In this document: positions 1-9,721 of the stretch, piece after piece
Numbering within the stretch: the first letter of the stretch is position 1
How the letters are laid out: every line of letters starts with the position of its first letter
Assembly: GCA_964203275.1 (NCBI GenBank)
Contig: CAXNMF010000004.1
Span: 124,001 to 188,000, forward strand
Reading direction: 5' to 3'
Length of the DNA stretch: 64,000 nucleotides
Origin: Ga0077527 sp945862135
Lineage (GTDB): Bacteria; Pseudomonadota; Gammaproteobacteria; Burkholderiales; SG8-41
The notes under the pieces: model-generated
What the model was told of the DNA's origin: nothing
Database searches by the model: none
Seen by the model: only the letters and a program-made list of their open reading frames with translations
Program-made: the position numbers and the translations under genes

Positions 1-914
1 ATTTTTTCCCGTCACTGACCACGCTGTACCTGGTTGCACCGCTGTGGGGCTTCACCAGCATGTTGTGGGTTGTAGCGACGCAGAATCTGGTCGGCGTGCT
101 GTCTACGGCGGAAACACGCACCAGGAGTTTCAGTTATTACAGTCTCGGTGAATCGGTCGGATCGGTGATCGGGCCGATTGCCGTCGGGCTCGCCATCGAC
201 TCGGTGACGCACCTGCCGACCTTCCTGCTGATCGCAATCATTCCGGCGTTCTGCGGTCTGACCGTGGCCTTCAAGCGCAACCTGTTTCCATCCACTGTCG
301 TGGCCAGCAGCGGCACACAGGCGCCACGCAACATGAAAGACCTGCTCGCGCTGCCCGCGATGCGCAATGCGCTGCTGTCGAATGCCGCAGTGATGACCGG
401 CCTTGATCTGTTCAACCTCTATATGCCGATCTACGGCCACAGCCTGCAATTCTCGGCGACAACCATCGGCCTGATCATGGGTGCATTTGGCGCCGCGGCC
501 TTTGTCACGCGGCTGTTCATACCGCCGATCACCAAACGTTACGGCGAACGCGCGATGCTCGCCGGCGCCTTCATCATCTCAGGTGTGGCGTTCATGGCCT
601 TCCCGCTGACGACCAGTGCGCCGCTCCTTGCAGCCAGCGCGTTTGTGCTGGGCCTCGGGCTCGGTTGCGGCCAGCCGCTGTCGATGATTCTGTCCTTCAA
701 CGCCGGGCCACCCGGCCGTTCGGCAGAAGCGATTTCGATGCGCCTCGCCGTCAGTTACGGCGCGCACGTGTTCGTGCCACCGGCGTTCGGCATCGTCGGC
801 GCAGCCGTGGGCGGCGTCGCCACTATTTTCTGGACCTGCGCCGCGATCATGGGCTGCGGATCATGGATCAACCGCAGCACAGCCGTCGCTGCGGACAACG
901 AGGAGAAACCCTGA
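1..914 (+). CDS. MFS transporter, C-terminal part (5' end outside window)
   Basis: The reading frame is open from base 3, so the start lies before the window; about 303 residues are visible. The product is strongly hydrophobic, with alternating membrane helices and short charged loops, including an RYGER loop between helices, as in the second half of a major facilitator superfamily permease. It probably moves a small organic solute across the inner membrane; substrate unknown. Its stop overlaps the start of the following SDR gene by one base (TGATG), so the two are almost certainly one operon and may act on the same compound. The family call is firm; a specific function is not possible. Confidence 0.85.
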   Translation, partial: FFPSLTTLYLVAPLWGFTSMLWVVATQNLVGVLSTAETRTRSFSYYSLGESVGSVIGPIAVGLAIDSVTHLPTFLLIAIIPAFCGLTVAFKRNLFPSTVVASSGTQAPRNMKDLLALPAMRNALLSNAAVMTGLDLFNLYMPIYGHSLQFSATTIGLIMGAFGAAAFVTRLFIPPITKRYGERAMLAGAFIISGVAFMAFPLTTSAPLLAASAFVLGLGLGCGQPLSMILSFNAGPPGRSAEAISMRLAVSYGAHVFVPPAFGIVGAAVGGVATIFWTCAAIMGCGSWINRSTAVAADNEEKP

Positions 915-1678
915 TGGCCAGTTATCCCGAATTGAAAGGCCGCGTCGCACTGATTACCGGCGCAGCGCAAGGCATCGGCGCGGAAACCGCGCGGCGATTT
1001 GCTCAGCAGGGCTGCAAAGTCGCGATTGTCGACATTGATGCGGACAACGGCAAAAAAGTCGCGGATGCTATCGGCCAGGGCGGCGGTACCGCACAGTTGT
1101 TCAAAACCGACATCACCGATGCCGCGTCGGTTGAACAGTGCATTGCCGGCATCATGCAGGCGTTCGACGGCATCGACATTGTCATCAACTGCGCCGGCGG
1201 TTACGGCCGGCTGGCCACCGTGGAAGACATGCCCATCGACGAATGGGACCGTACGGTGACACTGAACCTGCGCAGCGTGTTCCTGATCTGCAAGATGGCG
1301 ATTCCGCACCTGAAAAAATCCAAAGCGGGACGCATCATCAATGTGTCGTCGATTTCGGGGCGCACGGTGCACGCAGCTTCTTCACCGGCCTATGGCGCCG
1401 CCAAGGCCGGCGTGACGCAGTTGACGCGTTTCCTCGCGTTTCAGCTGGGCCCGGACAACATCACGGCAAATGCTGTTGCACCGATCACCACGCTGACGCC
1501 TCGCGTCGCAGCGTTGCGCACCGAAGCCGACATCGAACGCATCGCGTCACAGGTGCCGCTGCGCCGGCTGGCGGTGCCCGAGGATCACGCGCAGGCGATG
1601 CTGTTTCTCGCCTCGGATGCCGCCGCCTACATCAACGGCGTGGTGCTGGATGTCAATGGCGGCAGGGTGATGATGTAA
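914..1678 (+). CDS. SDR family NAD(P)-dependent oxidoreductase
   Basis: 254 residues, the usual length of a classical short-chain dehydrogenase. The dinucleotide-binding motif TGAAQGIG is near residue 17, the structural NCAGG motif near residue 95, and the catalytic Ser and YGAAK motif around residues 145-165. The C-terminus (YINGVVLDVNGG) is the FabG-like end of the family. An acidic residue after beta strand 2 (VDID) suggests NAD preference. The start is chosen at 914 because it overlaps the MFS stop; a longer upstream frame lies inside the MFS gene and is not credible. Substrate unknown; probably a hydroxy acid or alcohol imported by the neighbouring permease (inference). Confidence 0.9.
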   Translation: MASYPELKGRVALITGAAQGIGAETARRFAQQGCKVAIVDIDADNGKKVADAIGQGGGTAQLFKTDITDAASVEQCIAGIMQAFDGIDIVINCAGGYGRLATVEDMPIDEWDRTVTLNLRSVFLICKMAIPHLKKSKAGRIINVSSISGRTVHAASSPAYGAAKAGVTQLTRFLAFQLGPDNITANAVAPITTLTPRVAALRTEADIERIASQVPLRRLAVPEDHAQAMLFLASDAAAYINGVVLDVNGGRVMM

Positions 1679-1707
1679 GGATGCAAATTGATATCAGGCG
1701 CAGCTTG

Positions 1708-2982
1708 CTACAGACCGAACAGGCCCTTCAGCGCCTTCACGCCTTCCTTCACACCTTCCTGCACGGGATCAACCGGAGCCTGACCGCGGCTTTGCGATGT
1801 GCTGCCGCCGGACTGCACGCTATCACCTTCAGCAGCACGGCTGCCGCGTGACCGCGATCCGCCGCCCATGCCTTCTTCTCCGAGCATTGCAGACACGGTG
1901 GACTTCAGGCGCACCTTGGCCGCCCACTCCTGCTTCCATTCCACCTTGGGATCCTGCGGCCGCGGCGGATGCACGAAGTTGGCTTCCTCACCGTAGGCAA
2001 TAAAGCGCACGAAAGCTGCAGGCGCCGCTGCAACAAACTGCGCCGGCACCACGCATTCGGTGGTTGATGCAGGCAACACCACACGTTCCTTGACCAGCCG
2101 CGCCACTTCGCGCGGCGGCAGCCAGGTCATCAGTTGATCACCGAACTCGCGGCTGTTGCTGGAACTCCAGAACACCACATCTTCGGTGCCCTCCTTGCCG
2201 CCCATTGCTGACGCGAAATAACCGTGCGCGTTGGCAACACTGTTCCATGACATCCTGACGCCGCCGCCGGACCTCGCCTGCGACAGGTTTACAGCTTCCA
2301 TGAATTCGTACTTGTCGGCGAGTGTGAATTTGATATCGGGCGAATAGTTGCCCCTGACCTGGTGATCACCGAGCAGGCTGGCATCACCCGGTACGCGCTG
2401 GCTGTCGCGCGGGTTCGGCCAGTCGCCATAAGTGCGGCTGCGCGAAACGGACGGACCGCGCTGCACATTGACGCGGCGGCTGATCAGCCCCTGCGGCATT
2501 TCGCCCTGCGCCATGCGCGCAAAATCAATGACGTACGGCTGCCCCGGCCCCGCCTGTTCACCGCAGCCCCAGAAAATCAGCATGCGACCGCGCGGTTTTT
2601 CAAAGTTCTCGGGCACCCCGTCTTCACGCGGCTCCGGACGTCGCGCCTGCTGCGGTGTTTCCAGCAGCAGCTGCGCTCCCATTTTCAGACCGGCAGGAAT
2701 CTCATGCGCCGCCGCCGGTGACCCGCTGGCGCTGCGCTGCGAACCCAGTTCCAGCAGCATCGTTCGATTGGGTCCGCCGTCCATGCCGCCGCCTAGCATC
2801 ATGCGGCCCATGTCCATTGCCGACATGCCGCCACCACCCATGCCGCCCATCGGCAGGCCGCTGCTGGTATCAATACTCATCCAGTAAACAGCGACCGGCG
2901 GCGTGACTTTCTGCTGCTGCGCAAATGAAACGGCGGGACAAACAGCCAATGCCAGAATGGCATAGCCCATGGATTTCTTCAT
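1708..2982 (-). CDS. Secreted Met/Gly-rich protein of unknown function
   Basis: 424 residues from an ATG preceded by a good AAGGAG. A typical signal peptide (MKKSMGYAILALAVCPAVSFA) should send it to the periplasm. Mature residues about 35-65 are very rich in Met and Gly (MGGMGGGGM, then more GM repeats), followed by a conserved-looking core with an IFWGCG segment and a YGDWPN segment. The last 60 residues are Gly/Ser-rich and end in a short amphipathic helix (GVKEGVKALKGLFGL). I recognise no enzyme motif. Met-rich stretches can bind copper, but nothing nearby supports that role. A longer upstream start is possible but has no signal peptide. It converges on the SDR gene with a 29-base gap. Confidence 0.75.
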   Translation of the reverse strand: MKKSMGYAILALAVCPAVSFAQQQKVTPPVAVYWMSIDTSSGLPMGGMGGGGMSAMDMGRMMLGGGMDGGPNRTMLLELGSQRSASGSPAAAHEIPAGLKMGAQLLLETPQQARRPEPREDGVPENFEKPRGRMLIFWGCGEQAGPGQPYVIDFARMAQGEMPQGLISRRVNVQRGPSVSRSRTYGDWPNPRDSQRVPGDASLLGDHQVRGNYSPDIKFTLADKYEFMEAVNLSQARSGGGVRMSWNSVANAHGYFASAMGGKEGTEDVVFWSSSNSREFGDQLMTWLPPREVARLVKERVVLPASTTECVVPAQFVAAAPAAFVRFIAYGEEANFVHPPRPQDPKVEWKQEWAAKVRLKSTVSAMLGEEGMGGGSRSRGSRAAEGDSVQSGGSTSQSRGQAPVDPVQEGVKEGVKALKGLFGL

Positions 2983-3065
2983 GCCTGACTCCTTCAGATG
3001 CAATGCGGGGTGATTGTTATTCAGCACATACTGGCGCATTAAAAACCCTGGACTGCACTTGCGCT

Positions 3066-3079
3066 TTGATCCTGATCAT
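3066..3079. promoter_or_regulatory. Possible FNR/CRP-type box
   Basis: TTGATCCTGATCAT fits the FNR consensus TTGAT-N4-ATCAA at nine of ten positions. It sits between the divergent secreted-protein gene and the Bug gene. About two such matches are expected by chance in a window of this size, so the case rests only on its intergenic position and on the FNR-type gene at 50087. Confidence 0.25.
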
Positions 3080-3157
3080 AGATTACGCCCGCGGATCGCG
3101 TGCAAAAATTCTTTACCGCATGCTAGTCTGCACAACAAATTAATCTCTGGAGGAGAT

Positions 3158-4126
3158 ATGAACTTGTTGCGTGCCGGAGTAACGCTCGCCTTGGGCTTGT
3201 GCTGTTCAAACATGGCTGTGGCGCAGAATTTCCCGAACCGCGCAGTACGCATGCTGATCCCGTTTACGGTCGGCAGTGCGGCGGACGTGATCGCCCGCGC
3301 GATGGAGCCGGCGCTGCGCGAACGCCTCGGCCAGCCGCTGGTGATCGATAACCGCGCCGGCGCCGGGGGCAACATCGCGGCCGAACTGACGGCAAAAAGC
3401 CCGCCCGACGGTTACACGATTTTCATGGGCACCATCGGCACGCAGGCCATCAACTACAGCCTGTATTCAAAACTGAATTACCACCCGCTGAACAGCTTCA
3501 CGCTGATCGCACGCGTCGGCGACAGTCCAAACGTGCTGGTGCTGAATCCGACCGTGCCGGCTAAATCAGTGAAGGAACTGATCGCATTGGCAAAATCCAA
3601 ACCGGGCATGCTGAACTACAGCACCTCCGGCGCAGGCACTTCGGTGCATCTGTCGGCGGAGCTGTTCAACAGCATGGCCGGCGTAAAAACCATACACGTG
3701 GCTTACAAGGGCGCGGCAGAGGCGCTGACTGCGCTGATCTCGGGCCAGACCGACCTCCAGTTCGCCAGCGTTTCATCGGCCATACCGTACATGAAGGCCG
3801 GGCGCCTGCGCGGACTGGGCGTGACATCGCCCGCGCGCATTCCGTCGATGCCGGATGTACCGACCATCTCGGAGGCAGGCCTGCCGGGGTACGCCGCGGT
3901 GGCGTGGTACGGCATCGTCGGTCCTGCAGGCATTCCTGCGCCGATTGCGGCAACGTTGAGCAAGGCCGCGCTGGATTCGCTGGCGCAGCAGGATGTGAAA
4001 AGCCGGCTTGCTGCCTCCGGCGTCGACACCAACCCCGGAACGCCCGAGGAATTCCGCAAGCTGATTGAAACGGAAATTCCCAAATGGGCGGCCGTCGTGA
4101 AAGCCTCGGGCGCCAAGGCAAACTAA
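3158..4126 (+). CDS. Bug-family tripartite tricarboxylate transporter substrate-binding protein
   Basis: 322 residues with a signal peptide ending at AVAQ. It has the features of the Bug (TctC) family: FPNRAVRMLIPF after the signal, DNRAGAGGNIAAE near residue 65, then PDGYT, a YSTSGAGTSVHL ligand loop and HVAYKGAAEALT. These periplasmic proteins bind carboxylates, amides or related organic acids. No TctA or TctB membrane partner is present in the window, which is usual for the expanded Bug sets of Burkholderiales. The start at 3158 follows a strong GGAGGAG and gives a clean signal peptide; the longer upstream frame does not. Ligand unknown. Confidence 0.92.
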   Translation: MNLLRAGVTLALGLCCSNMAVAQNFPNRAVRMLIPFTVGSAADVIARAMEPALRERLGQPLVIDNRAGAGGNIAAELTAKSPPDGYTIFMGTIGTQAINYSLYSKLNYHPLNSFTLIARVGDSPNVLVLNPTVPAKSVKELIALAKSKPGMLNYSTSGAGTSVHLSAELFNSMAGVKTIHVAYKGAAEALTALISGQTDLQFASVSSAIPYMKAGRLRGLGVTSPARIPSMPDVPTISEAGLPGYAAVAWYGIVGPAGIPAPIAATLSKAALDSLAQQDVKSRLAASGVDTNPGTPEEFRKLIETEIPKWAAVVKASGAKAN

Positions 4127-4143
4127 GGTCGTACGCCGCAACA

Positions 4144-4186
4144 AAAACCCGTTCACACCGGCACTCACCGGGTATGAACGGGTTTT
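4144..4186. terminator. Bidirectional intrinsic terminator
   Basis: A perfect 12-base inverted repeat (AAAACCCGTTCA / TGAACGGGTTTT) with a 19-base loop and T-rich flanks on both strands lies between the convergent Bug gene and the oxidoreductase gene. Confidence 0.8.
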
Positions 4187-4238
4187 AGTTGGTATTACTC
4201 GCGGGTAATGTTGTCGCGCTGCCGCAGCAGACCTACTG

Positions 4239-5210
4239 TCAGCCGATCTTCACCGCAATCTTGCCCACCATCGCGCTGGCATCCATGCGCGCCTTCGCAG
4301 CGGGCAGTTCGTCGAAACTGTAAATGCTGTCGATCAGCGGCTTGATGCGTCCATCCATGATCGCCGGCAGCACGTCGTGTTTGAAGCCACGGGCAGCCTC
4401 GGCCTTGCCCGCCGCCGAAAGATGCGCATTGGAAACCCCGAATACTTCCAGGCGCCATGCATGCACGGCATTGAGGTCGATTTCCGCCTTGAAGACGTTG
4501 TCGACATAACCAACCGTGGCAAGACGGCCGCGGAAGCCCAGCGTGCGCATGCATTCGGCAAATACCGAACCGCCAACACCGTTGATCACCAGATCAATGC
4601 CTTTGCCGCCATTGAGCTCCTTGACCTTGTCGGCAAAGTCCGGCTTGCGCGTGACAATGCCAAAATCAAGACCGGTGGTTTTGAGCTTGTCGATCTTCTC
4701 CTGCGAACCGGAGGTGCCGATGGAACGTGCACCGATCAGTTTCGCCAACTGGATGCTCGCCATACCCGCACCCGAAGACACACCCATAATTAAAACGGTT
4801 TCCCCCTTCTGCAGCTTGCCGAACTGGTAAATCATTTCCCAAGCAGTGATGAAACTGATCGGGATTGCTGCAGCCTCCTCCCACGACAGATGCGCCGGCT
4901 TGGGCATCATCTGCGCAATATCCATCACGGCATATTCTGCAAAACCGCCGCGTACGCGACCGAACACCGCATCACCGACCTTGACGCCAGTCACGCCTTC
5001 ACCGATGGCATGCACGACACCGGACGCTTCGCCGCCGCCGAGTTTCTCGGGGCCGCCATGCACGACACCACCGACAAACAGTTCGCCCCGGTTGAGCGCT
5101 GTCGCATGCACCTTGATGACGATCTCGCCGGCCTTGGGCTGCGGCTGCGGCACATCGCGGAATTCGAGGACGTTCTTGTGATCCTTGGTGACGATCCAGC
5201 AGGATTTCAT
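4239..5210 (-). CDS. Zinc-free MDR-family NADPH:quinone reductase-like oxidoreductase
   Basis: 323 residues of the medium-chain dehydrogenase/reductase family. The N-terminal GroES-like domain contains ALNRGELF and GEASGVV; the nucleotide-binding domain contains GVSSGAGMASIQLAK, the quinone-reductase variant of the Rossmann glycine motif. The catalytic zinc ligands of alcohol dehydrogenases are absent, so a quinone oxidoreductase or enoyl reductase activity with NADPH is expected. The upstream region is AT-rich and the ribosome site (GGAT) is weak. The gene stands alone between two Bug genes; whether it works on their ligand is unknown. Confidence 0.88.
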   Translation of the reverse strand: MKSCWIVTKDHKNVLEFRDVPQPQPKAGEIVIKVHATALNRGELFVGGVVHGGPEKLGGGEASGVVHAIGEGVTGVKVGDAVFGRVRGGFAEYAVMDIAQMMPKPAHLSWEEAAAIPISFITAWEMIYQFGKLQKGETVLIMGVSSGAGMASIQLAKLIGARSIGTSGSQEKIDKLKTTGLDFGIVTRKPDFADKVKELNGGKGIDLVINGVGGSVFAECMRTLGFRGRLATVGYVDNVFKAEIDLNAVHAWRLEVFGVSNAHLSAAGKAEAARGFKHDVLPAIMDGRIKPLIDSIYSFDELPAAKARMDASAMVGKIAVKIG

Positions 5211-5279
5211 AAATTATCCAATATAATCAATAAGTTAAATGAACTCGGCTTGCCCGGGTCAATTTCCGGACCAATCAAA

Positions 5280-6272
5280 TTACTCGGCACTGGTCTCTCG
5301 CACGATCGGCGCCCAGCGCTTCAACTCTTTCTGGATGAACTGCGTCGCACGTTCCGGCGATGAAGTGGTCACCGCTTCGGCGCCGGCCTTGCGCAGGAAT
5401 TCCTGCATGTCGGATGATGCGAGCACTTTCTGATTGGCCTGCGCCAGGGTATCAACGACCGGACGCGGCGTATTCGGCGGCAGGAAAATCGCGTTGAACG
5501 CCTGCACCACCAGTTCCGGCATACCCGCCTGCGTTGCGGTCGGCACATCGGGCACGGCCGTCAGCCGCTCTTCGGAACAGATCGCCAGCATGCGGATGCG
5601 CCCCTGCTTGTGATATTCAAGCGGTGCCGAACTGATCGTCGGTGTGTACATCGGAATGTGGCCGGCGACGAGATCCGTCAGCCCGGGACCGGCGCCCTTG
5701 TAGGGCACATGCACGATCTTCAGATCGCCATTGATCTTCTTGAACAGTTCGCCGGTCAAGTGCGTGATGCTACCGGTGCCTGCGGATCCGAAGGACAGCT
5801 TGGAGGGATTCTTCTTCGCAAATGCGGCAAGCTCCTTCAGCGTCCGCGTCGGCATCGAAGGATGCACCGCAACGCCGGTCGGCACCAGCGTGATGATGCC
5901 CAATGCGCTGAAATCCTTGAGCGGGTCATAGCCGAGTTTCGGATTGCCCAGAGGACTCAGCACATGTGTGGTGGTGTTGGCAATCAGCATCGTGTAGCCG
6001 TCGGGTTTCGCACGCGCGACTTCCTGGGAACCGATGGCGCCCGATGCGCCGGCACGGTTCTCGACAATGATGCTCTGCCCCAGCAGGCGCGACATGTCCT
6101 GCGCCCAGCGCCGGCCGATGATGTCATTGACGCCACCTGGCGCAAAAGGCACGACCAGACGCAAGGTGCGCTCGGGAAACTTGCTCTGTGCCTGGGCAGT
6201 AGCGGGTGCAAGCTGCAGCGACACCGCCGCCAGCAGCACCAAGCCTCCTGATAAAAATATCCTGTTGATCAT
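5280..6272 (-). CDS. Bug-family tripartite tricarboxylate transporter substrate-binding protein
   Basis: 330 residues with a signal peptide ending near ATAQAQS and Bug-family features: FPERTLRLVVPFAPGG, a VENRAGASGAIGS loop, PDGYTML, GSAGTGSITHLTG and HVPYKGAGPGLTD. Three consecutive ATG codons occur at 6278, 6275 and 6272; the third is chosen because it lies seven bases after GAGGAG, while the first is too close. It should bind a carboxylate or related small molecule in the periplasm. No membrane subunits are nearby. It is paralogous to the Bug genes at 3158, 34672 and 48900. Confidence 0.92.
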   Translation of the reverse strand: MINRIFLSGGLVLLAAVSLQLAPATAQAQSKFPERTLRLVVPFAPGGVNDIIGRRWAQDMSRLLGQSIIVENRAGASGAIGSQEVARAKPDGYTMLIANTTTHVLSPLGNPKLGYDPLKDFSALGIITLVPTGVAVHPSMPTRTLKELAAFAKKNPSKLSFGSAGTGSITHLTGELFKKINGDLKIVHVPYKGAGPGLTDLVAGHIPMYTPTISSAPLEYHKQGRIRMLAICSEERLTAVPDVPTATQAGMPELVVQAFNAIFLPPNTPRPVVDTLAQANQKVLASSDMQEFLRKAGAEAVTTSSPERATQFIQKELKRWAPIVRETSAE

Positions 6273-6370
6273 CATCATGCTCCTCGAATTATTTTTGGGA
6301 ATTTCACTGCAGATAGTGCAGGGGAGGTTGATGCTAATTGTTATCCACTGCTGCCGCAACCGCCGGCATT

Positions 6371-9300
6371 TCAATGCGCTTCGTAACCCCATTCGCGCCA
6401 GCCGCCGAGCAGCGGAAAATAAAGCCCCAGACGGATGCGCAGCTCGCTGCGAAGCAAGTCCCCTTGGGGGGCACAGCCGGCCTGCATCAGCCGCGCATAA
6501 CGTTCCAGCTGGCTGCGATAACGTTCACGCTCGTTATCGATAAAAGCAGCGATATCGCCACCCTCATGCCTGCTGGTCTTGTAATCGATAATCCAGCGCA
6601 CGCCTTCTTCATCAACAAAGGTGCGGTCAATCACGACATTGATTTGCCGGCCCTCGACAATACCGGTAAGCCGCAATTCGGACCGGGCCTGTTCATGCGC
6701 CGTCATCACCCAGCGTCCGCGTTCGTCGCTGACACAGTGGACCAAAGCCTGCGTTGCACGTGCGGCAGCATCCGCAAGCGCCTGCTCGCCAACCCCCTGC
6801 GCCGTCAGTGCATGCCTGATCGCCGGTCCAAGCGCATGAATGCGTGCAGCATCCCATCCGACGCCGCCTTCGTCGGCAATACGCTGCAGCCAGCGATGCA
6901 CGACGTTGCCGATGTGGCGCGCCGTTTCTCCAGCCCAGGAAAACTCCAGTTCATCCTGGGCACGGGCCGGATCGGGTGGTGCCGCCCACACAACAGCCGG
7001 CGGCGCATCGGGGAGTACCCACCCTGCAGGCAAGCGGCGCAACGTCTGGTCGATCACAGTCGCTTGTACAGCAGTGCGCCCAACATTCAGCGGCAAGGCC
7101 TGCAACGCATTGTCGTAGTGCGGTGTAATCACCGGCCACAGTTTGCCGAGCAATGAACGCGACGACGGCGCTTTCACAGCTCTGCCGCCGCCATCATCGT
7201 CGACCACACGCACACCGCCGAGCAGATGCAACTGCCGCTTGGCCCGTGTAGCGGCGACATACAACAGGCGTCCGTCCTCCAGCGCCTGTTTCTCGGCATG
7301 AAACCGTGCAATCCACTGATAAATGGCATCGCCATCGTCACCCGTGGCATTGATTGGTGCCAGCAGCAATTCGGTCGCATCATGCACATCGGGTTGCTCG
7401 GTCCACAGGAACAGCTTCTTGTCGTCGTTGCGCGGCGGCCGATCGAGTCCCGGCACAATCACAACGTCGAACTCCAGCCCCTTGGCCTTGTGGATGGTCA
7501 TGATCTGCAGCGAGTCGTCAGCTTCGACGTCGGCCAACGCATAGAGTTGACCGAGTCCTGCTTCAAACGCGGCGCGATCCGGCAGTTCGCGGGCTTCTTC
7601 ATGCTGATCGAGATAGCGAAAAAAAACCTCAGCATCTTCCAGATCGGTTTCATACTCGATACAGGCCGGACCACCCAGTGCAAACCACGCCCCCGCCACC
7701 TGTTCGCGCAGCGGCGCACGCCGGCGCTGCAGCAGCCCCGGCGCCAGGGCTGCGCACACGCGCGAGGCGCGCGCCCGACCGTCCTGTGAAAGCCGCGCGA
7801 TGCACTGATCGTCTAGCAACGCATCCCATAATGTCCGTTCGGCCTTGTCCCCGGCCAGAGCATGCAGGTCAGCCAGCGTCAGTCCGCACCACGGCGCGCG
7901 CAGTACCGCAAACCAGGCCAGCCGGTCACCCGGATGCGCCAGCGCACGGGTCAGCGCCAGCAGATCCTGGACGACAGGACGCTGGCCCAATGGTTCGATA
8001 TCAATTGCACGGAAGCGCAGGCCTGCCGCTTTGAGTGCGGGAACGATTTCACGCAGATGCCCCCGGGTACGCGTGAGGATGGCCACCCTGTTCTCGGGAT
8101 CTGCCGCGCGTGCAGCGAGAACAATGTCCGTGACTTGCCGCGCTTCAGCCAAACCATCGTCATCAAACAAGGGATGTACATGGACTGCGGTGCCGGCCAA
8201 TGCAGTCCGGGTCGGGACGGATGCGGTGTACGGGACTGCGCCGGATACCATGTTCTCCGTCGCCGGCAGGATGCGCGCAAATGCGGCATTGACCCATTCG
8301 ACGATACCCGATTGCGATCTGAAATTGGATGTCAGTGCGATCGGATGCAGTTCGACCCCGGCAATGCCTTCGGCTCGTGCACGTAAAAACAGGCCGACCT
8401 CGGCTTCTCGAAAACGATAAATCGATTGCATCGGATCACCGACCACAAACACTGTGCGTCCGTCATCGGGCAGCCAGCCGGCGGTCAGCCGTTCCACCAG
8501 TTCGTACTGACTGATCGAGGTATCCTGAAACTCGTCGATCAGCAGATGATGGATGCGGTAATCGAGCGCCAGCATCAGATCAGTGGGTGCATCGTCAGTC
8601 CCCAGCGCCAGCAGCGCACGTTGCGCAACTTCGGTGAAATCCACCTGCCGGCGCGACTGGAACACCAACTTCAGCTGCCCGACCGCCTGCTGCAGCAGGC
8701 GCAGGATGGCGTCCAGCACCTGCCACTGGCTATCGTTGTACTGTGCCGGCGGCACACGCCGCATTTCTTGCAGCGCGTCACGGGCGTCGGCATGGACATC
8801 AAGTGCGGGAAAAAGAGCCAGCGCGCGTTCCTTCCACGGCTGCGCTTCCTTGCCTGCGGGAAACCCTTCGTTTTTGGTCAGCCGTTTACGCCACGAACCG
8901 TCAGCCGTGAGAAATGCACCGGCCAGCGCGGCCCAGGCTTCGACATCATCAGCAAAACTGCCCAGCCCCAGATTGCCGAATAGATAATCCGCCAATGCGC
9001 GCATTTCGGGTGCCAGCGGTTGCGGTATTGCTTCACGCATTCGCTCCAGCGCTGACGCTCGCGCATGCTCCAGTGCCGACTCGAGTTTGCTGCGTTCGTG
9101 GCCATGAAGTATCAGGCGCAGCCAATGATCACGGCGCGCCAGCATGTCGACCAGCAGATCCTCCGCCCGCGCAATATCATTGTCGAGATGAGCCAATAGG
9201 TTCTCGACATGGGCCGCGACTGTTCCGGACTCATTGACCAGCGCAATTGTCGCCTGCGCCGCCTGCCGATACAGTAATTCAGCGTCTTCAGTGCTGTCCG

Positions 9301-9721
9301 GCTGGGCGCCGAACTGTGACAGCACCGGCATCTGTCGTGTCAACCCCGCACACAGGGCGTCGATGGTCTGGATGCGCAGCTGCGCCGGATTGTCGATGAG
9401 GTGCCATCCGGATTCTTGATCGCGCTGCAATGCGGCCGCGGCAAGCTTCAGCGTCAATTCTTCATGCGGGCTTTCGGGCCTTTTGCCCGCCTGCGCATCC
9501 GCAAGCGCCTGCAGCACGCGCTCGCGCATTTCACCTGCGGCCTTTTTGGTGAAAGTAACCGCGATGATTTCTTCAGCATGATTCACGCGCGCGAGCAGCA
9601 ACAGATAACGCTGGATCAGCAGTTCGGTTTTACCTGAACCTGCCGGCGCCTGGACAATGAATGAGCGCTGCGGATCCAGCGCCTCGCGGCGCTGTGCGAG
9701 ATCGGGTATGACTGCTGTCAT
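6371..9721 (-). CDS. addA: AddA/RecB-like UvrD-family helicase with C-terminal nuclease
   Basis: 1116 residues. Helicase motifs of superfamily 1 run in order: Walker A APAGSGKT (residues 25-32), VTFTKKAA, LIDEFQDTS, VGDPMQSIYRF, TIHKAKGLEFDVV and YVAATRAKRQL. Near the C-terminus a PD-(D/E)XK nuclease core is seen (VIDRTF followed by WIIDYKTSR). This is the layout of AddA or RecB, which unwinds and trims double-strand DNA ends for RecA loading. Its start overlaps the end of the upstream AddB-like gene by four bases, so the two are co-translated and should form one complex. Whether it is called AddA or a RecB-like UvrD helicase is a naming matter. Confidence 0.92.
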   Translation of the reverse strand: MTAVIPDLAQRREALDPQRSFIVQAPAGSGKTELLIQRYLLLLARVNHAEEIIAVTFTKKAAGEMRERVLQALADAQAGKRPESPHEELTLKLAAAALQRDQESGWHLIDNPAQLRIQTIDALCAGLTRQMPVLSQFGAQPDSTEDAELLYRQAAQATIALVNESGTVAAHVENLLAHLDNDIARAEDLLVDMLARRDHWLRLILHGHERSKLESALEHARASALERMREAIPQPLAPEMRALADYLFGNLGLGSFADDVEAWAALAGAFLTADGSWRKRLTKNEGFPAGKEAQPWKERALALFPALDVHADARDALQEMRRVPPAQYNDSQWQVLDAILRLLQQAVGQLKLVFQSRRQVDFTEVAQRALLALGTDDAPTDLMLALDYRIHHLLIDEFQDTSISQYELVERLTAGWLPDDGRTVFVVGDPMQSIYRFREAEVGLFLRARAEGIAGVELHPIALTSNFRSQSGIVEWVNAAFARILPATENMVSGAVPYTASVPTRTALAGTAVHVHPLFDDDGLAEARQVTDIVLAARAADPENRVAILTRTRGHLREIVPALKAAGLRFRAIDIEPLGQRPVVQDLLALTRALAHPGDRLAWFAVLRAPWCGLTLADLHALAGDKAERTLWDALLDDQCIARLSQDGRARASRVCAALAPGLLQRRRAPLREQVAGAWFALGGPACIEYETDLEDAEVFFRYLDQHEEARELPDRAAFEAGLGQLYALADVEADDSLQIMTIHKAKGLEFDVVIVPGLDRPPRNDDKKLFLWTEQPDVHDATELLLAPINATGDDGDAIYQWIARFHAEKQALEDGRLLYVAATRAKRQLHLLGGVRVVDDDGGGRAVKAPSSRSLLGKLWPVITPHYDNALQALPLNVGRTAVQATVIDQTLRRLPAGWVLPDAPPAVVWAAPPDPARAQDELEFSWAGETARHIGNVVHRWLQRIADEGGVGWDAARIHALGPAIRHALTAQGVGEQALADAAARATQALVHCVSDERGRWVMTAHEQARSELRLTGIVEGRQINVVIDRTFVDEEGVRWIIDYKTSRHEGGDIAAFIDNERERYRSQLERYARLMQAGCAPQGDLLRSELRIRLGLYFPLLGGWREWGYEAH

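Noticed and set aside
665..913. Longer start for the SDR gene
   Set aside because: The extension lies within the MFS gene and encodes an Arg-rich segment not found in SDR proteins; the ATG at 914 fits the family and overlaps the MFS stop.
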